DNA of 64,000 nucleotides from Xanthomonas sp. DAR 34887 (GTDB taxonomy: Bacteria; Pseudomonadota; Gammaproteobacteria; Xanthomonadales; Xanthomonadaceae): positions 2,147,001 to 2,211,000 of the forward strand of contig NZ_CP162490.1 of assembly GCF_041245805.1 (NCBI RefSeq), written 5' to 3'. The notes beneath the pieces are model-generated. The model was given only the letters and a program-made list of their open reading frames with translations, did no database searches and was not told where the DNA came from. Shown piece by piece: positions 60,800 through 64,000 of the stretch (positions are counted from its first letter, which is position 1; every line of letters begins with the position of its first letter). The translations under genes were made by a program, and so were the position numbers.

Positions 60800-61765
60800 A
60801 TGCCGATCCCGCGCCTGCTGCGCTGCCTGCTGTTGTGCCTGACCCTGTTCGCCGCCGTGCCGGCACCGGCGCGAACGCCACCTGCGGCGGCAACGCCCAG
60901 CGCGACGCCCGCCCCGCCGACGCCGCTGCTGTGGAAAGTCAGCGGGCCGCGCGGCGCGCTGTACCTGCTCGGTTCGTTCCATCTGCTCAAGCCGGACGAC
61001 TATCCGCTGGCGCACGAGGTGGACGCGGCCTATGCCGCGTCGCCGCGGCTGCTGTTCGAACTGTCGCCGCAGGACGTGGAATCGCCGCAGCTGGGCGCGC
61101 AGATGCTGCAGGCGGCGCAGCGCCAGGACGGCAAGCGCCTGCAGGACGATCTGGACGCGGCCACCTGGCAACGCCTGCGCCGCCACGCCGCTGGCCACGG
61201 CCTGCCGCTGGAGCAGATGGGCGGCTTCGAGCCCTGGTTCGTCGGCCTGAGCATCAGCATCGCCCAGATGAAGGCGCAGGGGCTGCAGGCCGATGCCGGC
61301 CTGGATCGGCACTTCATGGACATGGCGGTGCAGGCCGGCAAGACGGTCGAGGGCCTGGAAACCGCGCAGGCGCAGATCGCGATGCTCGACGGCATGGAGC
61401 CGGTCGAGCAGCGGCAGATGCTGATCGAAGCGCTGGACGATGCCGAACAGGGCGCGGCGCAGACCCAGCGCCTGCACGATGCCTGGCGCCGCGGCGACGA
61501 GCGCCTGCTGTGGCAGGACATGGGCATGGAGATGAAGCGCGACTACCCGCGGCTGTACCAGCGCATCAACGTCGAGCGCAACCAGGCCTGGGTGCCGCGG
61601 CTGGAACAGCGCCTGCGCGACGGCCAGGGCGACACCCTGGTGGTGGTCGGCGCCCTGCATCTGCTCGGCCCCGACGGCGTGGTCGAGGCCTTGCGCGCGC
61701 GCGGCTACAAGGTCGAGCGGATCTGTGCCGGTTGCCGCGCGTCGCAAGCGCCGCGCGGGCGTTGA
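60800..61765 (+). CDS. TraB/PrgY (TIKI-like) family protein, intact motifs
   Basis: 321 residues with a signal peptide (CLLLCLTLFAAVPAPARA-like). Both GxxH motifs are present: LYLLGSFHLLKPDDYPLAHE (His61) and VVVGALHLLGPDGVVEALRA (His287), with a conserved Glu after the first (LFELSPQDVE). These motifs mark the TIKI/TraB metalloprotease-like superfamily. Paralogue of GumN. Substrate unknown. Confidence 0.88.
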   Translation: MPIPRLLRCLLLCLTLFAAVPAPARTPPAAATPSATPAPPTPLLWKVSGPRGALYLLGSFHLLKPDDYPLAHEVDAAYAASPRLLFELSPQDVESPQLGAQMLQAAQRQDGKRLQDDLDAATWQRLRRHAAGHGLPLEQMGGFEPWFVGLSISIAQMKAQGLQADAGLDRHFMDMAVQAGKTVEGLETAQAQIAMLDGMEPVEQRQMLIEALDDAEQGAAQTQRLHDAWRRGDERLLWQDMGMEMKRDYPRLYQRINVERNQAWVPRLEQRLRDGQGDTLVVVGALHLLGPDGVVEALRARGYKVERICAGCRASQAPRGR

Positions 61766-61780
61766 GCCGATGCGGCCAGG

Positions 61781-61975
61781 CTAGGGCCTGTCATCAATCC
61801 CAAGCAGATCGCGCCACTCCTGCGCGGGCACGCAGGCAAGAAGCGCGAGCATGCGCGGAGGATGCCCCGGCCGGCCGGGGCGATGACCTGGCGCCAGGGG
61901 CGCGCAAGCGTGGCCCTGTGGGTTGGGCCTGACAAACCCAACGCGATCTACTCGGGAATCGATGACACGCCCTAG
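61781..61975. mobile_element. MITE-like element with CTAG flanks
   Basis: Terminal repeats CTAGGGCCTGTCATCAATCC (61781-61800) and, on the minus strand from 61975, CTAGGGCGTGTCATCGATTC match at 17 of 20 positions. CTAG at both ends fits a 4-bp target duplication of the IS5 type. The 187-bp interior has no transposase. It abuts the stop codon of the VOC gene, whose TAG lies in the right CTAG. Confidence 0.65.
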
Positions 61976-62604
61976 GCGTACTCGACGAACGCGAACACAT
62001 TGCCGTCCGGGTCGCGCACATGCAGGGTGATCCCGCCCCAGGCTTGCCGGGTCGGGCCCTGCGGCATGTCCACGGCGCGCGCCTGGTATTCGGCGAACAG
62101 TGCCTTGATGTTGCCCACCTCGATCGTGGCGAGGATCAGCCCGCACTCGCTAGCGGCGAGTGCGGCGAAGTTCGGCCGTGGCACCAGGCGCAGGTGCAGG
62201 CAGGCAAGGTCGCGGCTGACCGCGCCGTAGAACGCGGGATTGCCGTGCAGGAAATCGATGGCGAAGCCCAATTGGTCGCGGTAGAACGCGGCGGAGGCGG
62301 CGACGTCGCGCACGAACAGGATGGGGATGGCGGGCCGTGCCGCGACCGCGCCCGCCGCCGGTCGTGGCGTCTTCGGCGCGTCGGCCGCCGCTGCCTTGAG
62401 CGCAGGCCAGTCCGCATAGCCGGCCTCGACGGCGACGATTTCCTGGGCCACGGCGAGCGGCATCGGCAGGTCCAGTGCCTGGCGATCGGTCAGGTCGCGA
62501 TAGCGCGGCAACAGACGTAGCTTGCCGCCGACGGAATAGTTGCCGTCGCGGTGCCAGCGCAGCAATTGCTTGGCGCGCTTACGGTAGGTGTCGAGGGTGG
62601 TCAT
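61972..62604 (-). CDS. VOC/glyoxalase-superfamily protein with N-terminal extension
   Basis: 210 residues. A 90-residue helical N-terminal domain (ending EAGYADWPALKAAAAD) precedes one VOC domain (ILFVRDVAASAAFYRDQLGF, NPAFYGAVSRDLACLHLRLV, WGGITLHVRDPDGNVFAFVE). The C-terminus is normal for the family, so the MITE next to it has not truncated the protein. Possible antibiotic-resistance or dioxygenase-like fold; substrate unknown. Confidence 0.85.
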   Translation of the reverse strand: MTTLDTYRKRAKQLLRWHRDGNYSVGGKLRLLPRYRDLTDRQALDLPMPLAVAQEIVAVEAGYADWPALKAAAADAPKTPRPAAGAVAARPAIPILFVRDVAASAAFYRDQLGFAIDFLHGNPAFYGAVSRDLACLHLRLVPRPNFAALAASECGLILATIEVGNIKALFAEYQARAVDMPQGPTRQAWGGITLHVRDPDGNVFAFVEYA

Positions 62605-62800
62605 CGGGGCGTTCCGGCTGAGAGGTGTCAGCGGGTGGGCCTGGCCCTTTCGGCGTATCGCCGATGCATCCCGATCAAGCGCGCCGAGTTTGGCGTCGGC
62701 AGCGAACGGCTGTCAAGCAGGCCTGCGTGGGCGGCGTCGCAGCCGAAGATGGTGTGGGCGGGCCAGATCGTCCCGCCCACAGCCTGCGGCGTGGCGCGGC

Positions 62801-63316
62801 TCAGCGCGCCCGCGACTTCGGTGCGGCGCCGGCGGCCGGCGGCTCGCTCGGCTTGGTACCGCCGGCGGCGGGGCGGCCGAAACCGGCGCCCAGGTTGCGC
62901 TGGAACTCCTGCCACAGCTCCATGTTGCGCTCGGTCAGCTGGTTCATCATGGTCCACGGGGTCTGCCCGAGCAGATTGCCCATCTGCTGGCGGAACTGCT
63001 GCTGCTGGTCGAGGAACACCTGCATGCTGCGCTCCAGGTAGTTGCCCATGAAGCCCTGCAGCGAATCGCCGTAGAAACGGATGATCTGGCTGAGCAGCTG
63101 GGTGGACAGCATCGGTTCGCCGTCCTGCTCCTGGTCGGCGATGATCTGCAGCAATACCGCGCGGCTGAGGTCTTCGCCGGTCTTGGCGTCGCGGACCTCG
63201 AATTCTTCGCCGTCGATGATCAGCTGGCGGACGTCTTCGATCGTGATGTAACTGGAAATCTCGGTGTCGTAGAGGCGGCGATTGGGGTACTTCTTGATGA
63301 TGCGGATCTCAGCCAT
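62801..63316 (-). CDS. phaR: PHA synthesis repressor PhaR
   Basis: 171 residues. PHB_acc N-domain (IIKKYPNRRLYDTEISSYIT) and PHB_acc domain (LSRAVLLQIIADQEQDGEPM, RFYGDSLQGFMGNYLERSMQ) followed by a Gly/Pro/Ala tail. It represses phasin and its own gene and binds PHB granules. The start 63316 is set by homology; the frame extends upstream without sense. Confidence 0.93.
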   Translation of the reverse strand: MAEIRIIKKYPNRRLYDTEISSYITIEDVRQLIIDGEEFEVRDAKTGEDLSRAVLLQIIADQEQDGEPMLSTQLLSQIIRFYGDSLQGFMGNYLERSMQVFLDQQQQFRQQMGNLLGQTPWTMMNQLTERNMELWQEFQRNLGAGFGRPAAGGTKPSEPPAAGAAPKSRAR

Positions 63317-63411
63317 GAAGCGTTCGCTCTTGACGGTAGGCGCGCAGCATGGCGCAGCGCAGCAGGGCTTGCAACCGCCAAAAGCCACGGAACTCGGGCC
63401 CGAGGGCAAAA

Positions 63412-63463
63412 AAAATGCTGCGCAGCACGGACGCGAAGCGCGCCGTGCCTGCCGCAGCATTTT
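63412..63463 (-). terminator. Terminator between phaB-like gene and phaR
   Basis: Stem GAAAATGCTGCG / CGCAGCATTTT with an inner stem (GCACGG / CCGTGC) and a T run on the minus strand (A run at 63408-63415). It ends the phaB-like message upstream of phaR. Confidence 0.75.
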
Positions 63464-63520
63464 CGGTAGCGTTACCTCGATCGTGCCGCCCATACGCCTG
63501 AGCGGTTCAGTCGCCGGTCG

Positions 63521-64000
63521 CTACCAACCCATGTGGTGGCCGCCGTTGATGTCCAGGTTGGAGCCGGTGATCCAGCCCGCCTCTTCGGCGACCAGGAACG
63601 CGACCGCGTAGGCGATCTCTTCGGGCTTGCCCAGGCGTCCGGTGGGGATGTCGGCGATGATCTTGGCGCGCACCTCTTCCGGTACCGACATCACCATGTC
63701 GGTGGCCACATAGCCCGGCGACACCGTGTTGACGGTGATGCCGTAGCCGGCGTTCTCGCGCGCCAGGGAAATGGTGAAGCCGTGCATGCCGGCCTTGGCC
63801 GCGGCGTAGTTGGCCTGGCCGTACTGGCCCTTCAGCCCGTTGATCGAACTGATCTGGATGACCCGGCCCCAGCGCTGCCGGCGCATGGCTTCGATCACCG
63901 GGCGGGTGACGTTGAACACCGAGTTGAGGTTGGTGTTGATGACCTCGTGCCATTGCTCGGCGGTCATCTTGTGGAAGGTGGTGTCGCGGGTGATGCCGGC
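63521..64000 (-). CDS. Acetoacetyl-CoA reductase (PhaB-like SDR), 5' part off the window
   Basis: At least 159 residues of a short-chain dehydrogenase; the frame is open at the window edge (GITRDTTFHKMTAEQW). The catalytic Ser-Tyr-Lys triad is in IQISSINGLKGQYGQANYAA; FVEEAGWITGSNLDINGGHH ends the fold. The sequence and the neighbouring phaR favour NADPH acetoacetyl-CoA reductase over FabG. Confidence 0.85.
   Translation of the reverse strand, partial: AGITRDTTFHKMTAEQWHEVINTNLNSVFNVTRPVIEAMRRQRWGRVIQISSINGLKGQYGQANYAAAKAGMHGFTISLARENAGYGITVNTVSPGYVATDMVMSVPEEVRAKIIADIPTGRLGKPEEIAYAVAFLVAEEAGWITGSNLDINGGHHMGW

Overview
The window is a GC-rich chromosomal segment from a Xanthomonas species. 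The assignment rests on a xanthan (gum) cluster that starts just after the order pheS-pheT-ihfA-merR-tRNA-Pro(GGG), on a TonB-dependent receptor/alpha-glucan locus, and on the dispersed GTAGGAGCGGCTTCAGCCGC repeat. The gum cluster has one acyltransferase gene where X. campestris has gumF and gumG, and gumN is followed by dxs rather than gumO-gumP. This suggests a lineage away from X. campestris, possibly the translucens/sacchari/hyacinthi group, but that is inference.

Layout. 0.4-11.5 kb: an alpha-glucan utilisation locus with a TonB-dependent receptor and a GH97 alpha-glucosidase (minus strand), then an (alpha/alpha)6 glycosidase, an MFS sugar carrier and a GH13 enzyme with ATGA overlaps (plus strand). 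Two copies of a near-perfect 14-bp palindrome lie in front of these units, and a LacI-family regulator is encoded at 14-15 kb. 11.7-14 kb: a small iron-uptake-like operon (DUF3325-DUF3649-PepSY) behind a Fur-box-like site. 15.4-23.4 kb: the translation block thrS-infC-rpmI-rplT-pheS-pheT-ihfA-merR; infC starts with ATC. 23.5 kb: tRNA-Pro. 24.2-37.2 kb: gumBCDEFHIJKLM, all plus strand, mostly overlapping. It makes the lipid-linked pentasaccharide (D, M, H, K, I), decorates it (F, L), flips it (J), polymerises it (E) and exports it (B, C). 37.4-39 kb: a DUF985 cupin and gumN, then a 326-bp segment bounded by inverted repeats.

39.4-48 kb, minus strand: dxs, an HNH nuclease, an acyl-CoA dehydrogenase and a MarR-FUSC-DUF1656-HlyD (AaeXAB-like) efflux operon. 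48.3-51.6 kb: small secreted or lipoprotein genes, a gene-poor repeat-rich stretch, tRNA-Phe, a lipocalin and an orphan MbcA/ParS/Xre-type protein. 51.7-61.8 kb: xseA and queG (minus), then nnr-tsaE-amiC-mutL-DUF1684-traB-like (plus). 61.8-64 kb: a 195-bp MITE-like element abutting the stop codon of a VOC-family gene, then phaR and the 3' part of a phaB-like reductase that runs off the window.

I found no CRISPR array, prophage, rRNA or intact insertion sequence. The points most worth a second look are the paired operators of the glucan locus, the loss of both GxxH motifs in GumN beside an intact paralogue, the inverted-repeat remnant at the 3' edge of the gum cluster, a possible 24-residue ORF between gumC and gumD, and the MITE at a stop codon. 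None is clearly a wholly new biological system.
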